Shown: positions 8,261 to 17,035 of the stretch, in pieces
How positions within the stretch are numbered: position 1 is the stretch's first letter
Layout: the number at the start of each line of letters is the position of its first letter
From: an uncultured Bacteroidota bacterium
GTDB taxonomy: Bacteria > Bacteroidota > Bacteroidia > JABEUT01
Length of the DNA: 64,000 nucleotides
Assembly: GCA_903863935.1 (NCBI GenBank)
Contig: CAIPDV010000046.1
Location: 1 to 64,000, forward strand
Direction of reading: 5' to 3'
The notes under the pieces: model-generated
The model's input: the letters and a program-made list of their open reading frames with translations, nothing else
Database searches by the model: none
Told to the model about the DNA's origin: nothing
Position numbers and translations under genes: made by a program

Positions 8261-8617
8261 ATGAAAATTAAACCTATTCATACAGAGAAGGATTATAAAG
8301 AAGCAATGGCCCGTTTGGAAGATATTTTTGAGGCATCGCCCGGAACTAAAGAAGGTGATGAATTAGAACTTCTCTCAATTCTCATTGAAAAATATGAAGA
8401 CGAGCATTTCCCTATAGAAGCACCAGACCCAATTGAAGCCATCAAATTCCGAATGGAGCAATTAGGGCTTGAGAATAAAGACTTGGAAGGTATCATTGGT
8501 TCTAAAGGAAGAGTGAGCGAAATATTAAATAAGAAACGCAAACTCACTTTAAAGATGATACAAAGTATCATCCAAAACTTACATGTTCCTGCTGAAATAT
8601 TGCTACAGGAATATTAG
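8261..8617 (+). CDS. higA: HigA-family antitoxin with helix-turn-helix
   Basis: The 118-residue protein has the HigA layout: an N-terminal helical segment (KDYKEAMARLEDIFEA.. and LELLSILIEKYE), then a helix-turn-helix (LENKDLEGIIGSKGRVSEILNKKR). It neutralises HigB and, with it, should repress the operon through the palindrome at 7919-7933. The end overlaps the upstream leader of dxr by nothing but lies only 22 bases before the dxr start, so dxr may be read through from the higBA promoter. Confidence 0.93.
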   Translation: MKIKPIHTEKDYKEAMARLEDIFEASPGTKEGDELELLSILIEKYEDEHFPIEAPDPIEAIKFRMEQLGLENKDLEGIIGSKGRVSEILNKKRKLTLKMIQSIIQNLHVPAEILLQEY

Positions 8618-8639
8618 TCATAGTTTCGCACCTTCCACC

Positions 8640-9818
8640 ATGGCACAACCTACAAAGAAAAATATTGCAATCCTTGGCTCTACAGGCTCTATTGGTAAAC
8701 AGGCGCTAGATATTGTAAGGGCTAACCTCGACAAGCTACAGGTGGAAGTTCTTTCTGCCGAAAACAATGCGGACCTGCTTATACAACAGGCAATCGAGTT
8801 CTCTCCGAATGCAGTTGTAATTGGCAATGAAGAAAAATACCAATTTGTAAAAGATGCTCTCTTCAAACACGATATAAAAGTATATGCCGGTGCTGATGCG
8901 CTTGTACAAGTGGTACAGATGGAAAGCATACACATGGTATTGGCTGCCATTGTTGGCTTTGCCGGATTACGTTCTACACTTGCCGCTATTGAGGCAGGCA
9001 AACAAATTGCACTCGCCAACAAAGAAACATTGGTTGTTGCAGGTGCCTTGGTAACCGAAGCCGCCAAAGCAAAAGGTGTAAATATTTATCCGGTTGATTC
9101 GGAACACTCTGCTATCTTTCAATGTTTAGCAGGTGAGTTTCATAATAAGATTGAGAAGATAATACTCACCGCATCGGGCGGGCCATTCAGAGGGAAGGAT
9201 AAGAAGTTTTTAGAGACAGTTAAAAAAGAAACGGCACTGAAACATCCCAACTGGAGCATGGGTAATAAAATTACCATCGACTCTGCAACCCTTATGAATA
9301 AAGGGCTGGAGATTATCGAGGCGGCATGGCTCTTTGCCCTCAAACCCGAACAGATTGAAGTGATTGTTCATCCACAGTCTATCATTCATTCCATGGTGCA
9401 GTTTGAAGATGGCTCTATCAAAGCTCAAATGGGTTTACCCGATATGAAGTTGCCAATACAATACGCTCTTTTTTATCCGCTGAGAGTTCATTCCTCTTTT
9501 CCCCGTTTTGATTTTGCAGCTTATCCTTCCTTAACTTTTGAAAAGCCTGACTACACTGCTTTCCCCTCCATTCAACTAGCTTTCGATGCCATGAAAAAAG
9601 GTGGTAACATGGCCTGCATTTTAAATGCGGCCAATGAAGTAGCAGTACATGCATTTCTGCGAGATGAAGTTGGTTTTACCGATATTCCAACAGTAGTTAA
9701 AAAGTGTATGGAACAGGGAACTTTCATTGAAAAACCAACTCTGGCAGACCATCTTGAAAGTGATAAAGAAACACGAGTTAAGGCAATCGAGTTTTGCAAA
9801 AAGAACGTTAGTGCATGA
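8640..9818 (+). CDS. dxr: 1-deoxy-D-xylulose 5-phosphate reductoisomerase
   Basis: Dxr converts DXP to MEP with NADPH, the committed step of the MEP isoprenoid pathway. The 392-residue product from ATG 8640 shows the NADPH loop GSTGSIG (13-19), NKETLV, the metal-binding VDSEHSA, and SATLMNKGLE and IVHPQSIIHSMV of the substrate domain. A frame extending upstream into higA is not used. Its TGA overlaps the ATG of the next gene (PAP2), implying translational coupling. Confidence 0.97.
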   Translation: MAQPTKKNIAILGSTGSIGKQALDIVRANLDKLQVEVLSAENNADLLIQQAIEFSPNAVVIGNEEKYQFVKDALFKHDIKVYAGADALVQVVQMESIHMVLAAIVGFAGLRSTLAAIEAGKQIALANKETLVVAGALVTEAAKAKGVNIYPVDSEHSAIFQCLAGEFHNKIEKIILTASGGPFRGKDKKFLETVKKETALKHPNWSMGNKITIDSATLMNKGLEIIEAAWLFALKPEQIEVIVHPQSIIHSMVQFEDGSIKAQMGLPDMKLPIQYALFYPLRVHSSFPRFDFAAYPSLTFEKPDYTAFPSIQLAFDAMKKGGNMACILNAANEVAVHAFLRDEVGFTDIPTVVKKCMEQGTFIEKPTLADHLESDKETRVKAIEFCKKNVSA

Positions 9819-10642
9819 AGTTTTCTTACAAAAGTTTGCGGTACTTTATAATCCTTATATGCCTTTTTCAAAGCCCCTTTAGGGGTTTGGGGCAAACTAA
9901 AAATGATTCCGATACTCACCCCACCCGGTTTGATGAACGTTTTATCCTTTCCGGATTTTTAGATGCCCGGGATGTGGTTGTTGCTCCATTTCATTGGAAG
10001 GGCTCTCAATGGTTAATTTTCGGAGCGATTGCAACGGCAGATGTTGCCCTTATCTTTACGAATGCTGATAAAAGTGTAATGACTTTTGCCCAAACCAACC
10101 GCAATAACACCTCAAATTATCTTGAAAAATATGTTGGAGACCCTTTTGGCAGTGGAGTTTTTCCTGCGGTAATAATCGGCACCTCTTATTTAGCCGGATG
10201 TATTTTTAAGAAGGACCATCCAAAGCACATGGCTATGCTTACTACCAAGTCTATTGTAATCAGTGGAGTAACTACATTATTGCTCAAATCTGTTTTTGAG
10301 CGTTATCGTCCCTATCAGGACCCAAACCCCAAGCACTGGTTAGGCCCAAAAGGTCAATTCCAATTCGATTCCTATCCGGGAGGGCATACCACACTTGCGT
10401 TTGCTACCGCCACTATGATTGCGCAGGAATATCCCCACCCTTTAATTATTCCCATAACAGCATATACCCTTGCCACCATAACGGGGCTGGGCCGTATAAA
10501 TGGCAATTACCACTGGGCCTCCGACATATTAATGGGTAGTGCAATAGGGTATTTTACTTCGCGACTCATCTTCAGGCATGATAACTGGAAGAAGTGCCGT
10601 TTGAAGCGATTAAAACATGAACCGAACAATGATTCTATGTAG
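9815..10642 (+). CDS. Membrane-associated PAP2 phosphatase
   Basis: The 275-residue protein has an N-terminal signal or anchor and the PAP2 catalytic motifs: K-x6-RP in KSVFERYRP, a SYPGGHTT variant of the usual PSGH, and the third motif in NGNYHWASDILMGSAIG. PAP2 enzymes dephosphorylate lipid phosphates such as phosphatidate or undecaprenyl pyrophosphate at the membrane. The gene overlaps dxr by 4 bases. Its codons for QSPFRGLGQ lie in a copy of a genome repeat (9869-9893), right where the signal region ends. Confidence 0.88.
   Translation: MKFSYKSLRYFIILICLFQSPFRGLGQTKNDSDTHPTRFDERFILSGFLDARDVVVAPFHWKGSQWLIFGAIATADVALIFTNADKSVMTFAQTNRNNTSNYLEKYVGDPFGSGVFPAVIIGTSYLAGCIFKKDHPKHMAMLTTKSIVISGVTTLLLKSVFERYRPYQDPNPKHWLGPKGQFQFDSYPGGHTTLAFATATMIAQEYPHPLIIPITAYTLATITGLGRINGNYHWASDILMGSAIGYFTSRLIFRHDNWKKCRLKRLKHEPNNDSM
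9869..9893 (+). repeat. In-frame copy of the CAAAGCCCC...GGGG repeat
   Basis: CAAAGCCCCTTTAGGGG followed by TTTGGGGC is one arm of the 64-base palindrome found at 61142-61205 (one internal mismatch). Here it encodes part of the signal/cleavage region of the PAP2 protein. A shorter match lies at 129-140. Confidence 0.7.
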
Positions 10643-10657
10643 ATTGAAAAATTGGGG

Positions 10658-10665
10658 TAACTTTG
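10658..10665 (+). promoter_or_regulatory. Promoter -7 box of rseP
   Basis: TAACTTTG matches TAnnTTTG and lies 18 bases before the rseP ATG, which suggests rseP can be transcribed apart from dxr-PAP2. Confidence 0.6.
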
Positions 10666-10683
10666 CAATCTTTTTAATTTAAA

Positions 10684-12000
10684 ATGGGTGTATTAGTTCA
10701 GGTCTCTCAGTTCTTACTTAGCCTCTCTATACTCATCCTGCTTCATGAAGCAGGACATTTTTTTGCAGCGCGTTTATTTAAGATTCGTGTAGAAAAATTC
10801 TATTTGTTCTTTGATCCATGGTTCTCCTTATTCAAGTATAAGAAGGGTGATACAGAATATGGAATTGGCTGGTTGCCACTTGGCGGATATGTAAAGATCT
10901 CAGGAATGATAGATGAATCGATGGATAAGGAGCAGATGAAACTGCCGCCACAACCATACGAATTCCGTGCTAAACCGGGATGGCAACGACTGATTGTTAT
11001 GGTTGCCGGGGTTACGGTTAATTTCCTGTTGGGCTTTGTAATATTTACGAGTCTCACCTATGCAAACGGAACTTCTTACCTGCCTATAAAAAACGTTAAG
11101 TATGGTATCTATTGCGATTCACTCGCTACTAAAATAGGGCTTAGGAGTACCGACACTATTGTTGCTGTAAATGGTAAAACGGTTACCCGTTTCGATTCCA
11201 TTACCATGGATATCATTTTTGAGAAGGCTAAATCCATTGAGGTTAAAAGAATGGGCAAAGTGGTTAGTCTCCCAATCACCGAAGAAAACCTTTCCGCTAT
11301 TTTAGGCGATTCTAAAGGATTTATTGATGCCCAGGTTCCCTTTACGGTTGATTCGATAGCGGTCGGATCAGGTGCGGAAAAATCGGGATTAAAGAAAGGA
11401 GATATTATTGCAAAAGTTGACACTTTCCCTACTCCTTATTACCAGAATTTAACCGCTACCTTACAGAGATATAAAAATAAAGATGTTTCACTTTTAGTAA
11501 ACTCCCACGGACAAATGCACACCCTAAATGCGCATACCGATGAGGATGGCAAACTCGGTTTTTATCCAAAGCTGGATACAACCCTACAGTTCGTTCATAT
11601 AAAGTACACTTTGCTGCAAAGCATTCCTGCCGGTGTAAGGAACACCTTTGCTACCATTGGAAGTTTAGCAAAGCAATTGAACATTATTTTCACCGTTAAA
11701 GGGGCTCACAAACAGATCGGCAGTTTTATTACCATTGGAAAAAGCTTTCCCAAAGTATGGGATTGGGGCCGTTTCTGGGCATTCACTGCGTTCATTTCTG
11801 TGATGTTGGCATTTATCAATATTCTCCCTATTCCTGCATTAGATGGTGGGCATGTTATGTTCCTGTTGTATGAAATGATCACCGGCCGCAAACCCAACGA
11901 AAAGGTGATGGAATATGCACAATGGGCTGGCATGATCCTTCTGCTTACAGTTATTATTTACGCCAACGGGCTTGATATAGGAAGGCTACTACATAAATAA
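10684..12000 (+). CDS. rseP: Site-2 intramembrane zinc metalloprotease RseP
   Basis: RseP cleaves transmembrane anti-sigma factors and leftover signal peptides inside the membrane. The 438-residue protein has the zinc site HEAGH (21-25) in its first hydrophobic helix, PDZ-like regions in the middle (for example near GLRSTDTIVAVNG and GLKKGDIIAKVD), and the third ligand motif PALDGGHV near the C-terminus followed by a final helix. The placement near dxr is common in bacteria. Confidence 0.96.
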   Translation: MGVLVQVSQFLLSLSILILLHEAGHFFAARLFKIRVEKFYLFFDPWFSLFKYKKGDTEYGIGWLPLGGYVKISGMIDESMDKEQMKLPPQPYEFRAKPGWQRLIVMVAGVTVNFLLGFVIFTSLTYANGTSYLPIKNVKYGIYCDSLATKIGLRSTDTIVAVNGKTVTRFDSITMDIIFEKAKSIEVKRMGKVVSLPITEENLSAILGDSKGFIDAQVPFTVDSIAVGSGAEKSGLKKGDIIAKVDTFPTPYYQNLTATLQRYKNKDVSLLVNSHGQMHTLNAHTDEDGKLGFYPKLDTTLQFVHIKYTLLQSIPAGVRNTFATIGSLAKQLNIIFTVKGAHKQIGSFITIGKSFPKVWDWGRFWAFTAFISVMLAFINILPIPALDGGHVMFLLYEMITGRKPNEKVMEYAQWAGMILLLTVIIYANGLDIGRLLHK

Positions 12001-12002
12001 CC

Positions 12003-12854
12003 ATGTTAAGCAAAACCCGGAACATAGCTGTTTGTCTGGGACTGTTGATTGTCTCCACGCATTTGTTTTCGCAGCAAACCAAAGTTGCGCCTAAAAGTGC
12101 GGATAGCATAAAACATTCCATTCTGCTTATTCCTGTTAAGCCAACCATGATTATGAGTGAAATAGGAAAGGCGGTAAACACCACAACAAAATTAAGTTAT
12201 CCCAAAATAGCACAGGCTTTCCGGTATAGTCTTGACCTGGCTTTATACAATACCTTGAAGCAAACCTACAACGTCAAATCACTAATTCAGACAAAGAAAA
12301 AGTCAGACTCAACTTTGTTATATATTTACAATTCTATAGGGTATAATTACGATATCATTCCCGGACACGATTCAGGTGAAAGTCATTCCGAGTTCGACCC
12401 TAAACAACAAAAAACACATTTTATAAAAAATGGCCAGTTGCAGGTACCCATGGATTATACCAAACGGTTCATGAATACATATGTTGTAAATCCTAAATTA
12501 CTTCCGAAACTCAATTCAGTTTTCGGTTCTGATATCATTGTTTTCATTAATGAACTTGACATACGCAATGTTGCAAACACCCTAACAGAAGACCTTACCG
12601 CAAGCAATTTCCGAAGGGAAATAATGGTTCAGTACACCATACTTAATGCACAAAAGCAATATTTGGCCAAAGGTGTTCTAACAACATACTTTCCGCATAA
12701 CATGAATGATCCGAAAATAATCGGAGAGAAATATTTTGCGATTATTGCAGCCGATATGAGTAAAGAATTGGCTAAAGGACTTGCAAAAGCGCAAGCATTT
12801 AAAGATAAACCGGGTGCTATACATAGCCCCAAAAAAGTCACTAAAAAGAAATAA
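12003..12854 (+). CDS. Exported protein of unknown function
   Basis: The 283-residue product follows rseP after 2 bases and starts with a signal peptide (MLSKTRNIAVCLGLLIVSTHLFSQ). The mature part contains HSILLIPVKPTMIMSEIGKA, a helical stretch, and FGSDIIVFINELDIRN, and ends in a basic tail KKVTKKK. It resembles conserved Bacteroidota proteins without a named family. Operon position suggests a periplasmic role, but no function can be assigned. Confidence 0.8.
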   Translation: MLSKTRNIAVCLGLLIVSTHLFSQQTKVAPKSADSIKHSILLIPVKPTMIMSEIGKAVNTTTKLSYPKIAQAFRYSLDLALYNTLKQTYNVKSLIQTKKKSDSTLLYIYNSIGYNYDIIPGHDSGESHSEFDPKQQKTHFIKNGQLQVPMDYTKRFMNTYVVNPKLLPKLNSVFGSDIIVFINELDIRNVANTLTEDLTASNFRREIMVQYTILNAQKQYLAKGVLTTYFPHNMNDPKIIGEKYFAIIAADMSKELAKGLAKAQAFKDKPGAIHSPKKVTKKK

Positions 12855-12859
12855 CCTTT

Positions 12860-14416
12860 ATGAAAACAAAAGATAAACACGGCATTGCAGCAGTACTAAA
12901 AAATTTAAAACTTACCGGCATCCAGAATGGTGCATCAACAGGTGTTGAGTGGGTAAAAACATCGGGAGATATTCTTGAATCACATTCCCCGATTGATGGA
13001 AATTTAATTGGCTCAATAAAGCAAGCTACCGAAAAAGAGTATGAAAAAGTAATTGCAAAAGCCACCTCTGCATTCATTGAATGGCGCAAGATTCCTGCTC
13101 CGAAACGTGGTGAGATAGTACGTCAGATTGGTGAAGCTTTGCGCGAAAACAAAGAAAGTCTTGGCAAACTTGTTTCCTATGAAATGGGAAAAATTTACCA
13201 GGAAGGATTAGGCGAAGTGCAAGAGATGATTGATATCTGTGACTTTGCTGTGGGGCTCTCACGCCAACTCTATGGTCTCACTATGCAATCGGAAAGGCCG
13301 TTGCACCGTATGTATGAACAATACCATCCTATCGGACCGGTAGGAATTATTTCAGCATTTAATTTCCCGGTTGCCGTATGGTCGTGGAATGCTATGCTGG
13401 GCTTAGTTTGTGGCGATGTGTGCATTTGGAAGCCATCGGAAAAAACTCCACTCACTGCTCTCGCTTGCCAGCATATTATTGCTCCCGTTTTAAAACGCAA
13501 TAATGTTCCTGAAGGTGTTTGTTGTTTGCTTATTGGTGATTATAAAATCGGGGAATTAATTTCAAATGATACCCGTATTCCGCTTGTATCTGCAACAGGT
13601 TCCACCCGAATGGGAAAGAAAGTTGCAGTAGCAGTTGGTCAGCGTTTGGGCCGCTCTCTGCTTGAATTAGGGGGCAACAATGCAATTATCCTTACACCCG
13701 ATGCTAACTTGAAAATGGCTATTACGGCAATTCTTTTCGGCTCGGTTGGGACTGCAGGACAACGTTGTACCACTACACGCCGTTTGATCATTCATGAAAG
13801 TATTTATGATAAACTGAAAGCTTCCTTAGTAAAGGCTTACAAGCAAGTTAAAATTGGTAATCCTTTGGTGGAAGGTACCTTGATGGGTCCACTCATTGAT
13901 AAACTTGCGGTTCAAAATTATTCCGACGCTATTGTACAGATTAAAAAACAAGGCGGAAAAATCCTTTACGGGGCGCAGGTTTTGAGTGGAGGTGAATATT
14001 CATCGGGTTGTTATGTGCTACCAACAATTGCTGAAGTTAAGAATGAATACTCCATTGTTCAGCATGAAACCTTTGCTCCTATTCTCTATTTAACAAAATA
14101 CAAAACCATTGATGAAGCCATCGCTATTCATAACGATGTGCCACAAGGATTATCTTCATCTATCTTCTCCAATAATATTCTTGAAACAGAAAAGTTCCTT
14201 TCCAATGCAGGTTCTGATTGCGGTATTGCCAACGTAAACATTGGCACCTCTGGTGCTGAGATTGGCGGGGCTTTCGGCGGTGAAAAAGAAACAGGCGGCG
14301 GACGTGAAAGCGGCTCCGATGCATGGAAGGTATACATGCGCAGGCAAACCAATACCATCAACTATGGTTCTGTTTTGCCACTGGCACAAGGAATAAAGTT
14401 TGATGTAGGGGAATAA
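12860..14416 (+). CDS. Aldehyde dehydrogenase, ALDH7 (antiquitin) type
   Basis: The 518-residue protein carries the ALDH7 signature around 145-175 (GLTMQSERPLHRMYEQYHP, then GIISAFNFPVAVWSWN), the catalytic glutamate in LLELGGNNA and the catalytic cysteine in GTAGQRCTTTRRL. ALDH7 enzymes oxidise alpha-aminoadipic semialdehyde (in equilibrium with piperideine-6-carboxylate) in lysine breakdown with NAD. Other members act on betaine aldehyde, so the substrate is inferred. It starts 5 bases after the preceding gene. Confidence 0.92.
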   Translation: MKTKDKHGIAAVLKNLKLTGIQNGASTGVEWVKTSGDILESHSPIDGNLIGSIKQATEKEYEKVIAKATSAFIEWRKIPAPKRGEIVRQIGEALRENKESLGKLVSYEMGKIYQEGLGEVQEMIDICDFAVGLSRQLYGLTMQSERPLHRMYEQYHPIGPVGIISAFNFPVAVWSWNAMLGLVCGDVCIWKPSEKTPLTALACQHIIAPVLKRNNVPEGVCCLLIGDYKIGELISNDTRIPLVSATGSTRMGKKVAVAVGQRLGRSLLELGGNNAIILTPDANLKMAITAILFGSVGTAGQRCTTTRRLIIHESIYDKLKASLVKAYKQVKIGNPLVEGTLMGPLIDKLAVQNYSDAIVQIKKQGGKILYGAQVLSGGEYSSGCYVLPTIAEVKNEYSIVQHETFAPILYLTKYKTIDEAIAIHNDVPQGLSSSIFSNNILETEKFLSNAGSDCGIANVNIGTSGAEIGGAFGGEKETGGGRESGSDAWKVYMRRQTNTINYGSVLPLAQGIKFDVGE

Positions 14417-14433
14417 ACACTTGTATTTATTTT

Positions 14434-14441
14434 TATCTTTG
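14434..14441 (+). promoter_or_regulatory. Promoter -7 box of the NHL-repeat gene
   Basis: TATCTTTG matches TAnnTTTG and lies 33 bases before the ATG at 14475. It rules out the in-frame TTG at 14421 as a start. Confidence 0.6.
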
Positions 14442-14474
14442 TTCAGAATTAGTAACCATTACCTTTTTTTGAGC

Positions 14475-15839
14475 ATGAAAAAATTATACATCTTTTTATT
14501 AATTGCCATTGGCGCATCTCTTTCAAGTTTAAATGCTCAAATCATCTCCACCTATGTGGGAAATGGCATACAGGGGTATTCAGGTAATGGCGGACAAGCT
14601 ACTTCCGCTGAAATATATAATCCCTATTATATGTCCTGCGATAACCTGGGTAACCTTTATTTGGTAGATGCAACGGATGGATGGTTGCGCAAAGTTGATC
14701 CAATTTCGGGTATCATTACCACTATTGCCGGAACAGGAGTTAGTGGCTTTAATGGCGATAATATTCAAGCAACCGCAGCTAATTTAAGCAATCCGCTTGG
14801 CAGTGCTGAAGATGCTTCGGGCAATGTTTTTATTTCAGACCAGGGCGCATCCCGCATCCGCGTGATTGATGCCACCTCCGGCATTATTACAACTATTGCA
14901 GGTAACGGATATGGTGGGTATACTGGTGATGGTGGACAAGCTACTGCCGCTGAAATCTATTTCCCTTCGGGCTTATCAGTCGATGCACTTGGAAATATTT
15001 ATATCTCGGATGCATTAAATTGCTGTATTCGTAAAGTCACTAAGTCATCGGGCATAATTACAACCATAGCAGGTAACGGAATTTCAGGTTTTAGCGGAGA
15101 TGGCGGACCAGCAACTGCGGCCGAAATAGCCCAGCCTTTCGGAAATATTGTAGATGCATCGGGCAATGTATATATAGCCGACGGCCTGAATAATGTGGTG
15201 CGGAGAATAGACGCTATTACCGGCATTATTACAAGCTTTGCAGGTAATTCAGTTGGCGGATTTTCAGGTGATGGCGGACAGGCTACTGCAGCTGAAATAA
15301 GTTTCTGTTACAATCTGGCTTTCGATCCATCCGGAAATATTTTAATTGCCGATGATGGCAATAGTGTTATACGTGAAGTGAATATAAGCACCGGAGTTAT
15401 TACTTCTGTTGCCGGCAATACTGTTTCCGGATATTCAGGCGATGGAGGAATGGCTACTGCTGCTGAAATTGCTTCTCCATTAGGCCTTGCAGCTGATCCA
15501 TCCGGCAATTTTTTCATTGGCGATATTTCGAATAACCACGTGCGCAAAGTAACAGGCGTACCAACCAATACTTCTCAATTGAAAATGGACAATTATCAGG
15601 CAACAATTTACCCGAACCCGGCAAATAATAACTTGAACATTATATTTTCACAACCACTTTCTGATATTACTACTCTTAGGGTTTTTGACCTTTCAGGCAG
15701 AGAACTTATTACTGACCACTTACAACTTTCCACAGATCACTATTCCCTCGATGTGTCTTCCCTTTCTTCTGGTATGTATTTCATGCATATTGAAAACAAA
15801 AACGGGGTAGTTTTAAGTTCTAAGTTTATCAAAGAATAA
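14475..15839 (+). CDS. NHL-repeat beta-propeller protein with T9SS sorting domain
   Basis: The 454-residue product has a signal peptide (MKKLYIFLLIAIGASLSSLNA), then six repeats of about 56 residues with the core IITTIAGNG..G(Y/F)SGDGG.ATAAEI and DxxGNxYI(A/S)D, the NHL-propeller pattern, forming a six-bladed propeller. The last 80 residues are a type IX sorting domain (IYPNPANNNLNI, GRELI, SSGMYFMHI, FIKE). It should be exported through the Por system and attached or released at the surface. Ligand or activity is unknown; similar proteins are often predicted adhesins. Confidence 0.93.
   Translation: MKKLYIFLLIAIGASLSSLNAQIISTYVGNGIQGYSGNGGQATSAEIYNPYYMSCDNLGNLYLVDATDGWLRKVDPISGIITTIAGTGVSGFNGDNIQATAANLSNPLGSAEDASGNVFISDQGASRIRVIDATSGIITTIAGNGYGGYTGDGGQATAAEIYFPSGLSVDALGNIYISDALNCCIRKVTKSSGIITTIAGNGISGFSGDGGPATAAEIAQPFGNIVDASGNVYIADGLNNVVRRIDAITGIITSFAGNSVGGFSGDGGQATAAEISFCYNLAFDPSGNILIADDGNSVIREVNISTGVITSVAGNTVSGYSGDGGMATAAEIASPLGLAADPSGNFFIGDISNNHVRKVTGVPTNTSQLKMDNYQATIYPNPANNNLNIIFSQPLSDITTLRVFDLSGRELITDHLQLSTDHYSLDVSSLSSGMYFMHIENKNGVVLSSKFIKE
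14548..15560 (+). repeat. Six tandem coding repeats of about 170 bases
   Basis: The segment GGTGATGGTGGACAAGC with its neighbours recurs at a spacing of about 168-171 bases, with variants at about 14580, 14750, 14930, 15100, 15265 and 15440. The repeat is diverged at DNA level but clear in protein (GDGG.ATAAEI). Confidence 0.85.
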
Positions 15840-16277
15840 AGATCAGCGAACTCCCTTTTTGTAAGAATATTTATATACTTTTTCGTACCCCTATAGTGAC
15901 GGAATCTACACTATTCATTTATTATACTATTTAAAATTAGAGTTGAATTTCAGCTATAAAATGAATTTTACAAAATAACAGCGAAATAACAGGGGGAAAC
16001 AAGGTAATTAACAGAAAAATAACAGCGGGGAAACTGTAGCCATAAAAAGCTATTTTATTGATATTCATATAGTTAATTTTTCATTTCCTTGTTATTAACA
16101 ACGGAAAACAGGGTTTTATAGCAAAAATATGTATATACTTTTTTATTTTTGATATAATTATTCTTCTTTAATTCCAACATCTTCCAACTCTTCACAGTAC
16201 AAATTTACAATACGGAAATGTGCTTTTCTAAAAAGTCAATGACCTGAAGGTACCCATAAAGCAATAACAAATTATAT
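15840..16277. other. AT-rich intergenic region with AATAACAGCG repeats
   Basis: This 480-base gap before the next gene is AT-rich and has no coding frame or RNA gene that I recognise. AAATAACAG occurs in three close copies (around 15973, 15985 and 16017), and TATATACTTTTT occurs near 15872 and 16130. These may be binding sites, but no known motif is matched. Confidence 0.4.
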
Positions 16278-16285
16278 TATATTTG
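16278..16285 (+). promoter_or_regulatory. Promoter -7 box of the T9SS cargo gene
   Basis: TATATTTG matches TAnnTTTG and sits 34 bases before the ATG at 16320. Confidence 0.55.
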
Positions 16286-16319
16286 TTTATCAAACCTCTT
16301 CTCTTTAAATAACTTCTGC

Positions 16320-17018
16320 ATGAAAAAAATTATCCTTTCCCTTTTTGTTTTAGCTCTGGCGCATCAGTTTACAGTTGCCCAATGCAACCCTGCCATTCCA
16401 AATTCAGCTTACGTAATTAGCAGCACCCAAGCCATAGGCTTTGGTGGTTCCAACCTATGGGTTTGTAGTGGAGACACGCTTACTACCAATGGAGGAAGCA
16501 ATACAGTTTTTCTTGAAATAGGGGCATTCCTGTATGCAAATGGAGGAAGCAATTACGTTTATGTTCCCATAGGGGCGAAAATTGATCTTTCAAGCGGAAG
16601 TAATACGATTTATTATGTAGATACTACCGATATAATTAGTGCGGGCGGAGCACCAATTATCAATAAATGTGCTTCTATTGCATACGATTATACCAATGCC
16701 CCTGCAGGTGGTTGCACGTTTACTACCGGCATGGCTCATGTAAATGTTGAAAATACCGTTTCTGTTTATCCAAATCCCGGTAAAGGCATATTCACAATCA
16801 CGCTTAGGCACCCTGAACTTGTTTCATCCGCCGTGGCGGAGCAAACAACAATCATCGAAATTTATAATGTGCTTGGAGAGAAAGTCACTTTTGGGATGCT
16901 GAAACCAGTTCAGCATGACTATGAAGTTGACTTAAGTAACCAACCCAATGGAGTTTATATCATTAAAATATCTTCCGCTAAAGAAGTAATCACGCAAAAA
17001 ATTATTTTGGAGAAATAG
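16320..17018 (+). CDS. Secreted GGSN-repeat protein with T9SS sorting domain
   Basis: The 232-residue protein has a signal peptide (MKKIILSLFVLALAHQFTVA) and a middle region with short beta-helix-like repeats (GGSNLWVC, GGSNTVFL, GGSNYVYV, SGSNTIYY). The C-terminus is a type IX sorting domain (SVYPNPGKGIFTIT to KIILEK). The sorting domain contains two in-frame repeat arms: RHPELVS and LKPVQHDY are encoded by inverted copies of a palindromic repeat (16807-16826 and 16897-16919). The passenger role is unknown. Confidence 0.88.
   Translation: MKKIILSLFVLALAHQFTVAQCNPAIPNSAYVISSTQAIGFGGSNLWVCSGDTLTTNGGSNTVFLEIGAFLYANGGSNYVYVPIGAKIDLSSGSNTIYYVDTTDIISAGGAPIINKCASIAYDYTNAPAGGCTFTTGMAHVNVENTVSVYPNPGKGIFTITLRHPELVSSAVAEQTTIIEIYNVLGEKVTFGMLKPVQHDYEVDLSNQPNGVYIIKISSAKEVITQKIILEK
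16807..16919 (+). repeat. Inverted repeat arms inside a T9SS sorting domain
   Basis: The arms CACCCTGAACTTGTTTCA and TGCTGAAACCAGTTCAGC are inverted copies of one another with few mismatches. A second, smaller palindrome TCCGCCGTGGCGGA (16827-16840) abuts the left arm. The reading frame is kept through all of it. Confidence 0.75.
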
Positions 17019-17035
17019 GGTATTTCGGATTTATA

